A stretch of DNA of 64,000 nt from Alkalihalophilus pseudofirmus OF4 (GTDB lineage Bacteria; Bacillota; Bacilli; Bacillales; Bacillaceae_D): assembly GCF_000005825.2 (NCBI RefSeq), contig NC_013792.1, positions 221,223-285,222 of the forward strand, in the 5' to 3' direction. Both the position numbers and the translations under genes were made by a program. How positions within the stretch are numbered: the stretch's first letter is position 1; every line of letters starts with the position of its first letter. This document shows positions 45,077-54,081 of this stretch, piece by piece. The notes under the pieces were generated by a model. That model saw only the letters and a list, made by a program, of their open reading frames with translations. It did not search any database and was not told the origin of the DNA.

Positions 45077-47014
45077 ATGTCAATGAAAGATATTATAGAT
45101 GCACAAATACTTCTAGCCTTGAATAAAAAATCATTTAAATATCAGTGGTCACGAGCAACAACTAACGAAGATGTTAAATCTGTATTGCGTAAGGCTTCTA
45201 AGAAAAAAACTGGATTATCTGGTTATCCAGATCAGATATATATTAATGAAGAAGAACATTTGCTGATATTGGTTGAAGATAAAACATTAGTTACTGCGCA
45301 TCAATCAGAACCTGATAAACCTGATAACCCAGAGCGATATGCTGTTGATGGTTTAAAATGGTATATATCTTTATTTATAAAGAATCCTATTTTTGAAGCG
45401 TGGAAAATAGTAGGTATTGCTGTATCTGGGGATATTGAAGATACTTATAATCATAAAATATCTACGTTTATAGTTCGTGAAAATGAAATAGAACTTATTC
45501 CACAAGTCAATTCATTCCTAAATGAAAAAGATTATTTACGATTATTCATAAATGTTGATGAAGAAGAAATGATTGAACGTATTGGTTCATCTTCGAAGAA
45601 AATAAACAAAATGCTTCGCAGCATTGACTCTCAAAAGCGTCCAATATTGTTGTCTGCACTTATGATTGCACTTTTTGAAGTTAGTAATAGCAATAATAGT
45701 TTTATCAGAGAATTTGAAAGTAATTCAGGTGAAGAAATTATTACAAAATTACCAAATAGAGTGAGGGAAGTTTTACGCTCGGAAAACATTCCGGAGGAGA
45801 AACTCAATATTATATTAAATCAAATAACTTTTTTAGAAACTCAGTTAGACCTTAAAAATAATAATATTTTGAGGGATATTTTGAAAGAACTGCGAGATGA
45901 AGTTATTCCATATTTCGATACTTCATCAAATTATGATATTATGGGTAGCTTTTATTCTGAATTTCTACGATATGCAGGTATTTCAAATGTCAAAAATGGT
46001 ATTGTATTAACCCCCGCGCATATTACACAATTGTTTACTGAGTTGGTGCCAATACGGCCATCCGATGTGATTTTTGATCCAGCTGCGGGAAGTGGAGCTT
46101 TTTTAATTGCTGGCATGAATGCACTTATAAAAAAAATTGAAAACTCAAACCTTGCTGATAAACAGAGTAAAATCTTAAATGTAAAACAAAAACAGCTTAT
46201 TGGTTTTGAGTTAAACTCTACAATGTACACATTGAGTATTTCAAATATGTTGTTTCGTCATGATGGCAAATCACAACTTTATAATTTGGATTCTTTTAGT
46301 GAAGAAGCTAAACAAACATTAAGAAGGTTAGCTCAGGATGGTATAAAACCAACTATTGGTTTTGTTAATCCGCCGTATGGCGGAAAGGAAACAAAAAGTG
46401 ATCCGACACCAAAAGAAATTTCGTTCTTGAAATTGTTATTGGATTCTGTAAGTGATTATGTAATAATGATTGCCCCTCTATCTACATATTTCAAAGACGA
46501 AACAACTCGAAACGGTATTTTGGCACAACATACATTAAAATACGTAATTAACATGCCTGCGGATCTATTTCAACCTAATGCAGCCACAATTACAGCAATA
46601 AGTGTTTTTCATGTTGGACAACCACAAGGTGATCAAGAAACAATTATGGTTGATTTGGTGGATGATGGTTTTGTACTTTCGAAAAATAAAGGGCGTACTG
46701 ATATATTTAATCGGTGGCCAGAAATTAAACAAGATTTATTTAATAAACTAGAAAATATTGATGACTATGCTGATAATATAACTTGTTTAAAAACTAAACT
46801 TGAAAATGGTGATGAATGGTTGTTACAGGCTTTTTCTACAACTGATTATAGCCATCTGACTGAAGCTAGTTTTGAAAATGCAATAAAAGAACAACTGATA
46901 TTTGAAGCAAGAAAAGAACTTAATTTATTGGATAAAGATATTGATGAAGTAGAGTTGTTGTCAATTTTAGCAGATTACTATTCAGAGGAAGAAGCTGTCG
47001 AAGATGAAGACTGA
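45077..47014 (+). CDS. BcgI-like type IIB restriction-modification subunit A (nuclease plus N6-adenine MTase)
   Basis: 645 residues from ATG 45077 (AAAAGGAA upstream; a GTG at 45014 lacks a ribosome site). An N-terminal nuclease-like block has GYPDQIYIN..LLILVEDK (about residues 48-68), the PD-(D/E)xK order. The methyltransferase part has motif I DPAAGSGAF (about 334) and motif IV NPPYGG (about 431), typical of gamma-class N6-adenine enzymes. Length and fusion match BcgI subunit A rather than plain HsdM. The following S-like gene overlaps by 11 nt. No separate HsdR is present, consistent with type IIB. Function is inferred from motifs and context. Confidence 0.8.
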   Translation: MSMKDIIDAQILLALNKKSFKYQWSRATTNEDVKSVLRKASKKKTGLSGYPDQIYINEEEHLLILVEDKTLVTAHQSEPDKPDNPERYAVDGLKWYISLFIKNPIFEAWKIVGIAVSGDIEDTYNHKISTFIVRENEIELIPQVNSFLNEKDYLRLFINVDEEEMIERIGSSSKKINKMLRSIDSQKRPILLSALMIALFEVSNSNNSFIREFESNSGEEIITKLPNRVREVLRSENIPEEKLNIILNQITFLETQLDLKNNNILRDILKELRDEVIPYFDTSSNYDIMGSFYSEFLRYAGISNVKNGIVLTPAHITQLFTELVPIRPSDVIFDPAAGSGAFLIAGMNALIKKIENSNLADKQSKILNVKQKQLIGFELNSTMYTLSISNMLFRHDGKSQLYNLDSFSEEAKQTLRRLAQDGIKPTIGFVNPPYGGKETKSDPTPKEISFLKLLLDSVSDYVIMIAPLSTYFKDETTRNGILAQHTLKYVINMPADLFQPNAATITAISVFHVGQPQGDQETIMVDLVDDGFVLSKNKGRTDIFNRWPEIKQDLFNKLENIDDYADNITCLKTKLENGDEWLLQAFSTTDYSHLTEASFENAIKEQLIFEARKELNLLDKDIDEVELLSILADYYSEEEAVEDED

Positions 47015-47972
47015 TTTAGTACCTATTACAAGAATATTTAATATCAATCGAGGTGACCGTCTAAAGAAACATGATCATGTTCCAGGTCACACACCTTATA
47101 TTAGTTCTACAAAATTAAATAATGGTATTGATGCTTATGTCACACCCCCTGCTGATTGGCCGGAATACTCTAATGTAATTTCACTATCAAATTCTGGATC
47201 GGTAGGTTATGCTTTTTATCACCCATATACTATTATTGCTTCAGATCATGTAACTATTCTTGAGCTAAAAGATAAAATGCTAAATCGAAACATCTTTTTA
47301 TACCTAAAACCAATACTTGAAGCTATGAAATCAAAATACAATTTTGGCCGAGAAATAAGTAATAGGAGAATAGTAAAAGAAAAAATCCTCTTACCATTAA
47401 CAGATACCGGTGAAGTTGATTGGTTGTATATGGAGAATAAAATTCGCCATATAGCTTCTAACGTGTCTTTTAAGAAAATTAAAAAACAAAAATGCAGTTC
47501 AAAAATTTCAATAGACAACTGGAAAGAATTTGAACTAGGTAAAGTTGTAGATATTCTACCTGGTAGGCGCCTTACAAAAGCACATATGTTGCCTGGAGAC
47601 ATACCGTTTATTGGAGCAAGTTCAAAAAATCATGGTATTACTTCTTGGGTAAGTAATATGAATGATAGTTATGATTCTGAAGTATTAGGTGTAAACTATA
47701 ATGGCTCAATAGCAGAGTCATTTTATCATGAGGGAGGCGCTCTATTTTCAGATGATGTGAAACGTATTAAAATACGTGAAGAAGATAAGCCATCAAAATT
47801 AAAATATCTATTTCTTAAGACACTAATATACGAGAATAAATTAAAATATCCTTACGGATATAAACTTAGTGAAACTCGTATGAGGAATATGATTATTAAG
47901 ATGCCAGAAAAAGATAATAAGCCTGATTGGGATTATATGTCTGGAATAGGTTATGCAAATCTATTAAAGTAA
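47004..47972 (+). CDS. Specificity subunit (BcgI-B / HsdS-like)
   Basis: 322 residues with two target-recognition domains. The first begins near residue 5 (ITRIFNINRGDRL.. TPYISST) and the second near 175 (FELGKVVDILPGRRLTKAHM.. IPFIGASS), each with the HsdS-type G-x-R and P-x-I motifs. This matches BcgI subunit B size (about 340). The overlap with the methylase gene shows translational coupling. The recognised DNA sequence cannot be deduced here. Confidence 0.8.
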   Translation: MKTDLVPITRIFNINRGDRLKKHDHVPGHTPYISSTKLNNGIDAYVTPPADWPEYSNVISLSNSGSVGYAFYHPYTIIASDHVTILELKDKMLNRNIFLYLKPILEAMKSKYNFGREISNRRIVKEKILLPLTDTGEVDWLYMENKIRHIASNVSFKKIKKQKCSSKISIDNWKEFELGKVVDILPGRRLTKAHMLPGDIPFIGASSKNHGITSWVSNMNDSYDSEVLGVNYNGSIAESFYHEGGALFSDDVKRIKIREEDKPSKLKYLFLKTLIYENKLKYPYGYKLSETRMRNMIIKMPEKDNKPDWDYMSGIGYANLLK

Positions 47973-47989
47973 CAAAAAGCCTTTTAATC

Positions 47990-48033
47990 AAATAAAGCGC
48001 ACTTTCTGAATTTGAAAGTGTGCTTTATTTATT
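47990..48033 (+). terminator. Terminator of the restriction-modification operon
   Basis: 17-bp arms (47990-48006 with 48014-48030, mostly paired) with T-rich tail, 18 nt past the stop. Confidence 0.75.
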
Positions 48034-48059
48034 TAATAACCATTTTATTTTAATAAACT

Positions 48060-48430
48060 GAAGAAGGATATAACATTAACGAGCAGTTGAGTATCCTTAA
48101 GGAATGGTGTAAGGATAAGGGACATGAAGCTTCCCAAGAGTATATTCATCGAGGAATTAGTGGTAAGTGGAAAATAAACGGGGAGTCCTACAGCAATTGT
48201 TGAGAGATGCTAGCTTATAAAAGTTTAATATAGTCATTGTCTGGACAACCAATCGGCTTGCTTGAAATATCCTAGATACTTTAAAAATTATTGAGTTACT
48301 TAATAAGAATAATATCTTCTTTCAAAATTATTCTGAAAACCACGAGAACGAAACGAAAGAAGTACTGGATCGTCTATATCTGATGTCTGCTTTAACTGAA
48401 TATGAAAGAGAAAAATTGATAAAAATGTAA
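48060..48430 (+). pseudogene. Serine site-specific recombinase remnant
   Basis: Conceptual translation shows the resolvase N-domain with stops: QLSILKEWCKDKGHE, RGISGK, then RDASL-stop-KFNIVIVWTTNRLA-stop-NILDTLKIIELL, and ALTEYEREKLIK. These are the hallmark helices of resolvase/invertase enzymes. At least three nonsense changes and loss of the C-terminal DNA-binding domain make it dead. The remainder to 48657 contains only a small hairpin (48582-48601). Confidence 0.75.
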
Positions 48431-48657
48431 AAAATAGGTATGTTGGTATGAGCTAGAGAAGGATCGTGGGATGGTGGATAGTGTAGTAACGAGAAGTTAG
48501 AAGTATATAATTATTTAATTTGTATTAGTGATACAAAAGTTTTAAAACCCTCTTTCTCAGAGTAAAAACAAAACAAGAATGAGCCACCCATAAAGGTGGC
48601 TTTAATAAAGATATAAAATATCTCTGCACATCCCCTGATTGAAATTCACATTTTTAA

Positions 48658-49881
48658 TTAAGAAAACTCTCTTTCGTCCCACCCCCATGTAGCATCCTTC
48701 TTCTTATCTAAATACTTATCAATATACGCCTCAGTTGTGGAGCGAGAAGAATGACCCACAGTGTGCTGCACTACGTCAATCGGAATTCCTTTCTGGATAA
48801 TACTATAGGTCACAAAAAAGTGTCTGGCCCAGTGAGGAGAAATATTGCCTTCCTTCCTCTTTAACCAGTCAAAATCAGCAGCACCTATAATCCTTATAAT
48901 ATAGTTGCTAAGGTACTTGTAGCTATAAGGGTTTCCCTTATTTGTACAAAAGAGCGGGCTGTCGTCAGTAGGGTCCAAATCGATTTTTAAACCGCGCAAT
49001 TGCCTCATTCGTTTGATACTATCCATAGTTGTATTAAAGATCCTTGCATCTCGTCGCTTATTTCCTTTAGTGGTGACTCGTAAGAAATAACTCCCGCCAT
49101 TTACTGAAGCATCGTAATAAACATTAGACCGCTTTGCTGTAGCGACTTCATTTACTCGTAATCCTGTTGTGAAAAGGATTAAAAGTAAAGCATGGTTTAC
49201 AGGGTGATCTTTGTAGTAATTAAGTAAGTCTTGCACCTCATTTAAACTCAAAGATCGATCTGGCCGTTCTTCCTTTCGGTATGTACTCTTCTTAAAAGCA
49301 ATAGGGAGGGGGTGTTTGATAATATCCTCGTCATAAAGCCACTGCAAAAAACTCTTTACCACGGTCGTTTTTCTTGCTCGCGTACTAGATGGATAGCCTT
49401 TTTTGCCGTCTTGTCTTATAAGGTTTTTTAACCATTCTTGGTAAGAGCGAATGTGGCGTTTATGTGCTCCTTTTAGGTAAGAGGAAATGGGTACGTCATT
49501 TTCATTCTCCATTGTAACCTGTAAAAACGTAAAAAACTGGAGTAAGTCACGTACGTATTCTTTTTTCGTACCCTTGGTCCTATTCTTTGTTTCATCGTCA
49601 TGGGTAGGGCGGTGGATATAATAATACATTAACTGCATATCTCCGAAACGGGAAAAAGAATGACTTCCTCCCATTTCATTCAAGCCGACCATTTCTTCTA
49701 ACGTAGGGAAGGCTGATTGATCTTTAAGAAGAGAGAGTAATGTATTTTTATCATAAACAGATAACTCCTCTAAAGAGTTTGATTTAGATAGCACATGCAT
49801 ACTTAATGGATCAACTCCTACTGTTAAATAATTTAAATGGAAATATGTTAATAAAGGAAAAAAGTGTAGAGTTACGTTCAT
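48658..49881 (-). CDS. Tyrosine recombinase/integrase (XerC/D-like)
   Basis: 407 residues. The N-terminal SAM-like core-binding domain spans about 100-190. The catalytic domain holds Arg in TTGLRVNEV, Lys in TTKGNKR, HWAR in place of the usual HxLR, His in VGHSS and the nucleophile Tyr in AYIDKY. All catalytic residues are present. It could resolve plasmid multimers or mobilise an island. The upstream ribosome site is weak (AAGGAT), so an internal start remains possible. No att duplication was identified in the window. Confidence 0.82.
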   Translation of the reverse strand: MNVTLHFFPLLTYFHLNYLTVGVDPLSMHVLSKSNSLEELSVYDKNTLLSLLKDQSAFPTLEEMVGLNEMGGSHSFSRFGDMQLMYYYIHRPTHDDETKNRTKGTKKEYVRDLLQFFTFLQVTMENENDVPISSYLKGAHKRHIRSYQEWLKNLIRQDGKKGYPSSTRARKTTVVKSFLQWLYDEDIIKHPLPIAFKKSTYRKEERPDRSLSLNEVQDLLNYYKDHPVNHALLLILFTTGLRVNEVATAKRSNVYYDASVNGGSYFLRVTTKGNKRRDARIFNTTMDSIKRMRQLRGLKIDLDPTDDSPLFCTNKGNPYSYKYLSNYIIRIIGAADFDWLKRKEGNISPHWARHFFVTYSIIQKGIPIDVVQHTVGHSSRSTTEAYIDKYLDKKKDATWGWDEREFS

Positions 49882-50278
49882 TAAATTTCAATCTACTATC
49901 CTTGTTCATTTATTTATTATACAGTGTTTAAAAAGAAATGACTAAACAAGCAGTAGAATAAGTGTATCTTTTTCTACTATACGTTTATCTTATATTTAAG
50001 ATAAATAAGTTAACGAATATAAATAAATATATAGTTAATTAAAAATGTATAACAGTACAAAAGACATTTTGAAATTCATCGTATTAACTTGTATTTTGTT
50101 TAAACCGTACGCAAACGAAATTTAAACTTTTTGTAGTGAGTATAAACGGAAATGAACGATGTAGTTGGAGACTGTAAGCTGACTTTAGAATAGGGGTAAA
50201 ACATGAAACGTATGTAGAAGAAAGTTGAACTCTTTTTTAAATGTTGCTCGGAGATTTAAACATAGGGACAATAGCGAA
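49882..50278. other. Gene-free stretch between recombinase and regulator
   Basis: A+T-rich sequence with GTTTAAACCGTACG and a GTTTGC-rich segment near 50095-50125. No reading frame with a ribosome site is seen. It would contain the recombinase promoter on the minus strand. Confidence 0.4.
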
Positions 50279-50324
50279 AAACGCTCAAACAAACGTGTAT
50301 TTACCGATTTCACTTTGAGCGTTT
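50279..50324 (-). terminator. Terminator of the PlcR-like regulator gene
   Basis: AAACGCTCAAA (50279) pairs with TTTGAGCGTTT (50314), with a T-run on the minus strand. It lies 90 nt past the regulator stop. Confidence 0.65.
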
Positions 50325-50414
50325 AAGTCTGGTGTTGAAGTGTACATTGAAAAAATTTACATTAGTCAAGAAAGTTAATTAACTAAAAGAGGTTAATCTT
50401 AAGGGCAGAGGATG

Positions 50415-51293
50415 TCAGTTCGTTAAAGTTTTTAATTCATCATTAACTAGTGTATAAAAAAGTTGATTCTCATTCTCTTTAAAGTACCATAAAGCTTTGT
50501 GAAAATATTCAATAGTGTCTTCATTTGTATCATTTAAATATAATAAGCTTTTTCCTTTTTGGTAATAAAGTTCTCCTAATAAATATGTAGACATGCGATG
50601 TTTACATTCTATAATTCCTTGTGTAGAGAGGTTAACAGATTCAGCATATATGCTTTGATCATAGAGACATTTACTATAATTATAATATAACCTTGGCTCA
50701 ATTAATTTATCTTGAATCTTGGGAAGTTTCTTTATAAAAGATAATGCTTTTTCATAGTTAATGTTAGCGGTTTTATAGTCTTTGTTCTCACTATAAAGGA
50801 TAGCAATACTTATGATGATTTCAACTTCTCTTTCAGAATAATTTTTTGAGGTAGTATTTCTCATTAAAAGTGAATCTTCTAGCATCTTAATTGACTCTTC
50901 AAACTTACCTTCTAAATAATATGTACATAATGCAAGTTGCCAGTGGAAGAATTGCTGTGAAGACAAAGCTCTAAATAAGGGGTTGTTTTTTTCAGAAGAG
51001 ATTAATTTTTTAGCTTCTGTAAATTTACCTTGTCTAACATAGAGCCTAATGTAATAAAATGTCTCATTCATATAGTCTATTTTTGGAGTTTCGGCAATGT
51101 TAAAAAAATAGTTAATATCAACACCTAAACGCTCTGCAATCATATGAAGTAGTTGGGCTGCAACAAAGTTCTCACCCTTTTCTATATTACTAATTGTAGG
51201 TTGAGTGCAAATCCCTTTAGCTAACTCACGTTGCGATATTCCGTAATATTCTCTTAGATCCTTAATGTTTTTACCAATATCAAGATAGTCCAT
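50415..51293 (-). CDS. PlcR-like quorum-sensing regulator (RRNPP family)
   Basis: 292 residues from ATG 51293 (TGAGGGGGATAAG upstream; a longer frame starts at 51317). The HTH spans residues 5-60 (GKNIKDLREYYGISQRELAKGICTQPTISNIEKGE) and is followed by five or so TPR units. Both length and layout fit PlcR (285 residues), which binds the exported and re-imported PapR peptide and activates promoters. A PapR-like peptide gene is divergent from it, 236 nt away. It is therefore the probable controller of the peptide gene and of the azole-peptide operon beyond. Confidence 0.82.
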   Translation of the reverse strand: MDYLDIGKNIKDLREYYGISQRELAKGICTQPTISNIEKGENFVAAQLLHMIAERLGVDINYFFNIAETPKIDYMNETFYYIRLYVRQGKFTEAKKLISSEKNNPLFRALSSQQFFHWQLALCTYYLEGKFEESIKMLEDSLLMRNTTSKNYSEREVEIIISIAILYSENKDYKTANINYEKALSFIKKLPKIQDKLIEPRLYYNYSKCLYDQSIYAESVNLSTQGIIECKHRMSTYLLGELYYQKGKSLLYLNDTNEDTIEYFHKALWYFKENENQLFYTLVNDELKTLTN

Positions 51294-51363
51294 CTTATCC
51301 CCCTCATATAAACCCAATCATTTAACGGAACCGCTTTCACAATAGATTTTATACAAAAAAGTA

Positions 51364-51429
51364 TATATTTGCCATAGTTTGATAAATATTTTTATCGAAG
51401 TCTCCATATATCACAGTAAATATGCCATA
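51364..51429. promoter_or_regulatory. Two near-identical operator-like sites in the divergent promoter region
   Basis: TATATTTGCCATA (51364-51376) and TAAATATGCCATA (51417-51429) agree at 11 of 13 positions. A third related copy, GATATTAGCCATA, is at 51773-51785 before the RiPP operon. They match only the right half of the published PlcR box (ending CATA). Confidence 0.5.
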
Positions 51430-51529
51430 CAATAGAGCTTTTTCACCTAATATAGTTCAGTTTAAGAAAATCACCTAATCTTAAAGTATGTAATTATAGT
51501 AACTACTGGAATAATAGGAGGAGTATAGT

Positions 51530-51643
51530 ATGAAAAATCTTTTAATTATGGGTATCTTTTTTTCCCTGTGTCTAGGTAGTATGGAAATGATTCACACTGC
51601 TTCTATATTAACACCACTTGACCTACCATATATTCATACATAA
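51530..51643 (+). CDS. PapR-like exported signalling peptide precursor, 37 residues
   Basis: ATG 51530 follows AATAGGAGGAG. The N-terminus MKNLLIMGIFFSLCLG is a short secretion signal. The C-terminus is PLDLPYIHT, which shares the D-L-P-aromatic core with PapR (LPFEF-type). PapR is exported, cut to its C-terminal hepta- or pentapeptide and re-imported by oligopeptide permease to bind PlcR. The gene has its own terminator. Its pairing with the divergent regulator is the main reason for this call. The mature boundary is unknown. Confidence 0.75.
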   Translation: MKNLLIMGIFFSLCLGSMEMIHTASILTPLDLPYIHT

Positions 51644-51644
51644 C

Positions 51645-51680
51645 AAAAACCGATTGAACTTATGTTCAATCGGTTTTTTT
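51645..51680 (+). terminator. Terminator of the signalling-peptide gene
   Basis: Perfect 15-bp arms (51645-51659 with 51664-51678) with a 4-nt loop and T-run, right after the stop codon. Confidence 0.85.
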
Positions 51681-51688
51681 AAATCTAT

Positions 51689-51720
51689 TACTAAGTGATA
51701 AATATGTTTATCACTTAGTA
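51689..51720. promoter_or_regulatory. Perfect 32-bp palindrome upstream of the RiPP operon
   Basis: 14-bp arms TACTAAGTGATAAA / TTTATCACTTAGTA around TATG. It has no T-tract, so it is more likely an operator than a terminator. It lies about 130 nt before the precursor gene. The binding protein is unknown. Confidence 0.6.
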
Positions 51721-51853
51721 TAGGTTTTCTATTAAATATATCCAAATATTCCAAAAAATCAAATAAAGGACTGATATTAGCCATAGGAGCGCTTTGCTGT
51801 TTATTAGTTAAAAACTTACACTGTGCTTAACACTAAGAAGGGAGGGATACTTA

Positions 51854-51994
51854 ATGAAATTTGAAATCATTCAAAAAGATTATCAAGAAGTAACAGCTAC
51901 AACTAACACTGAAAAATTAGGTCAACTAATTCAAGCAGGTTGTTGTTGTGGTGGCGGTACAGAGCATATCGCTAACAAACCTTTAAACAAATAA
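51854..51994 (+). CDS. TOMM/azole RiPP precursor peptide, 46 residues
   Basis: ATG 51854 behind AAGGGAGGG. Residues 1-28 form an acidic, Thr-rich leader (MKFEIIQKDYQEVTATT start). The presumed core CCCGGGTEHIANKPLNK holds three adjacent Cys and one Thr as heterocyclisation candidates. It is directly followed by cyclodehydratase and dehydrogenase genes, which is the diagnostic context. The leader/core boundary (about G29) is inferred from the Cys start. I know of no identical core family. Ring number and cleavage site are not deducible. Confidence 0.8.
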   Translation: MKFEIIQKDYQEVTATTNTEKLGQLIQAGCCCGGGTEHIANKPLNK

Positions 51995-52009
51995 GTAGTA
52001 AAACGAGTG

Positions 52010-52041
52010 TAGCCAAGATATAGTCTTGGCTATGCTTTTTT
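52010..52041 (+). promoter_or_regulatory. Attenuator hairpin after the precursor gene
   Basis: TAGCCAAGA (52010-52018) pairs with TCTTGGCTA (52024-52032), followed by a T-run, 12 nt before the next start. Partial termination here would give excess precursor over enzymes, as in other RiPP operons. Confidence 0.75.
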
Positions 52042-52052
52042 AGGAGGTACAT

Positions 52053-52844
52053 ATGGAAAAGACTTATGTAAAACAAGGCAAATTCTATAAGACGTCGGAC
52101 GGCATTCTCTTTATACATCACTCAAAGGACATTGCCTTTGAAGTGAAGGGCGATAGTGAATTACTATCTCAAATTATTCATTATTGTGATGGAACTTTCA
52201 AAGTTGAAGAGATTCTCAGTTTCATCACGATCACTGAGAGAGATTTAAGAGCTTTTTTTAATAGCCTAGTTGAAGCTAACGCCTTAGTAGAACTAACGAG
52301 TAATATATTCGATGGTGTCTTTATCCTCAAAAATAATAAGGACGTCAGTTTTCTAAATAAGGAAATTGCTACAACACCAATAGAGGAGCTGCCATCAAAT
52401 ATAAAGCTATTAATTGGCATAAGTTATGAAAACGATTGGAAATACTTTTCCACTATAAGCAACTATGCAATTGAACATTCCATTCCTTGGGTGAAATTTT
52501 CAATTGATGAAACCTTCTTACGACTAGGACCTTATTTCTTTCCAGATGGAGGCCCCTGTTTTAACTGTTTAGATTTGCGTATTAAAACTAATAGCGAAAA
52601 TGAAGAGAAAGAAGCGAGAAATAAAATACCTGATAAGGACATGGAAAAGATATTATCTTCTTTAGTTATTAAGGAAGTTAAAAAGTATTTAATAGGTATG
52701 GAGCCGACGCATCTTTTTAATACAGAAATAAGTATTAATACTACTACATACAGCAGTAAAAGAGTAAAGGTGCTTAGGATGCCAAATTGTACTCGCTGCA
52801 ATGAAAGGAGGAAGAAACATGAGCCAGTTGCCATTACTCCTTAA
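52053..52844 (+). CDS. TOMM cyclodehydratase partner (C protein, E1/ThiF-like)
   Basis: 263 residues behind TTAGGAGG. The N-terminal about 85 residues look like a RiPP recognition element that would bind the leader. The zinc tetrad is seen as GPCFNC (about residue 168) and the C-terminal PNCTRC (about 248), the signature of TOMM C proteins related to E1 enzymes. It is shorter than SagC (about 350 residues), so the E1-like core is trimmed. Its 3' end overlaps the YcaO gene by 26 nt. Confidence 0.8.
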   Translation: MEKTYVKQGKFYKTSDGILFIHHSKDIAFEVKGDSELLSQIIHYCDGTFKVEEILSFITITERDLRAFFNSLVEANALVELTSNIFDGVFILKNNKDVSFLNKEIATTPIEELPSNIKLLIGISYENDWKYFSTISNYAIEHSIPWVKFSIDETFLRLGPYFFPDGGPCFNCLDLRIKTNSENEEKEARNKIPDKDMEKILSSLVIKEVKKYLIGMEPTHLFNTEISINTTTYSSKRVKVLRMPNCTRCNERRKKHEPVAITP

Positions 52845-54069
52845 TGAGCTCGTAGATGAAAGGGCCGGATTACTTAAATATCTAACCAAACTCGATCCCA
52901 AACCTGGTATGCCGTCCCTACATCGATATTTATGCGTGATAAAACCTTTAGTAGATTACGGGATCAACAATATAAGTGGATCTGGATTTTCAATTAATGA
53001 CGAACAAGCTAAACTAGCGGCCGTCGGGGAAGCCATAGAGCGTTACTCGTCTAGGTACTTTAATCCTGAAGAATTAATTACGTCCACCTATTTAGATATT
53101 AAAGATCATGCATTTAACCCAACACATGTTACTCGGCATAATCATGATCAGTATGCAGAAGTAGACCACCTTCAACCTGTAGAAGAAAGCTCCACTTTGA
53201 ATTGGGTAAAAACAATGGATTACTTAAGCCAAGGAAGCGTATACCTGCCGTTTGAACTGGTGTATCTTTTCCCCTCAGAATATAAACCCTTTAGAGATAT
53301 CATATCTACAGGTTTAGCATGCGCACCTGGACCGGATACAGAGACAGCTATAATTGGAGGTTTAAATGAATGTATAGAGCGTGACGCATTCGTACTTTTT
53401 TGGTTATTAAGAAAAGCAAACTTCAAAATAGACCTTAAGCAGGTTAAAGATACAAACATCAAACAATTAATTTCAAAAGCAACAGCAGCTCACCTTACAA
53501 TTGAACTATTTGATATTACACAAGCAGACCTGAATGTACCGACTGTTCTAACACTGGTTAAAAGAAGAGGGAAAAGTGGGTTTTATTTCGGTTGCGCCAC
53601 AAACTTCAATTATCTTACGACTATTAAAAAGTCTCTGGAGGAAGGTTTAGGAGGTTATGGAGCTTATATAGAAAGTATTGAATATTATAATACCAAAGTA
53701 CCTGATTTCAAAAGAGAGATCAAGCAATTAGATGATCACCCATTATATTATATATCAGGTAAAAATGACGAAATTCTAGAGGATTTCATGTTTGAAAAGC
53801 TTGAAATCATAAACATTAATAATTTACTTAATAGAGATATTACCTTATCAGCAGTCTTACAAAATTTTAAAACTCTTAATTACAACGTGTTTTATAAAGA
53901 TTTAACCACCCTTGATATCAACGAACTTGATTTAAAAGTAGTAAAAGTAATTTGTCCTGAACTAGCCTTTTTACCAGCGGGCCCTCCAATGCTTAATTGC
54001 CCCAGAATTGAAACAAAAAGAAAAATGTTTAATGTGGATTTAAACCTTGAGCCTCATCCATTTCCTTAA
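52819..54069 (+). CDS. YcaO-domain cyclodehydratase (D protein)
   Basis: 416 residues from ATG 52819, chosen because AAAGGAGG precedes it; an ATG at 52801 lies before that site. ATP-binding glutamates are in AVGEAIERYSS (about 68-78) and GGLNECIERDAF (about 179-190). The C-terminus ends EPHPFP, the Pro-rich tail needed by azoline-forming YcaO proteins. The enzyme phosphorylates the backbone amide to make thiazolines from Cys (and oxazolines from Ser/Thr) with the C protein. All motifs appear intact. Confidence 0.92.
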   Translation: MSQLPLLLNELVDERAGLLKYLTKLDPKPGMPSLHRYLCVIKPLVDYGINNISGSGFSINDEQAKLAAVGEAIERYSSRYFNPEELITSTYLDIKDHAFNPTHVTRHNHDQYAEVDHLQPVEESSTLNWVKTMDYLSQGSVYLPFELVYLFPSEYKPFRDIISTGLACAPGPDTETAIIGGLNECIERDAFVLFWLLRKANFKIDLKQVKDTNIKQLISKATAAHLTIELFDITQADLNVPTVLTLVKRRGKSGFYFGCATNFNYLTTIKKSLEEGLGGYGAYIESIEYYNTKVPDFKREIKQLDDHPLYYISGKNDEILEDFMFEKLEIININNLLNRDITLSAVLQNFKTLNYNVFYKDLTTLDINELDLKVVKVICPELAFLPAGPPMLNCPRIETKRKMFNVDLNLEPHPFP

Positions 54070-54081
54070 GGTGGTGTCAGC

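Noticed and set aside
51600..51643. Reading the 37-residue peptide as a RiPP precursor
   Set aside because: It has a secretion signal, its own terminator and a PapR-like C-terminus, and has no Cys-rich core. The 51854 peptide fits the precursor role.
52532..52834. 100-codon minus-strand frame inside the C-protein gene
   Set aside because: A shadow of a well-supported RiPP gene, with no ribosome site. Many similar opposite-strand frames (for example 20215-20574, 20632-21021, 41246-41737, 47246-47602, 45952-46230) were dropped for the same reason.
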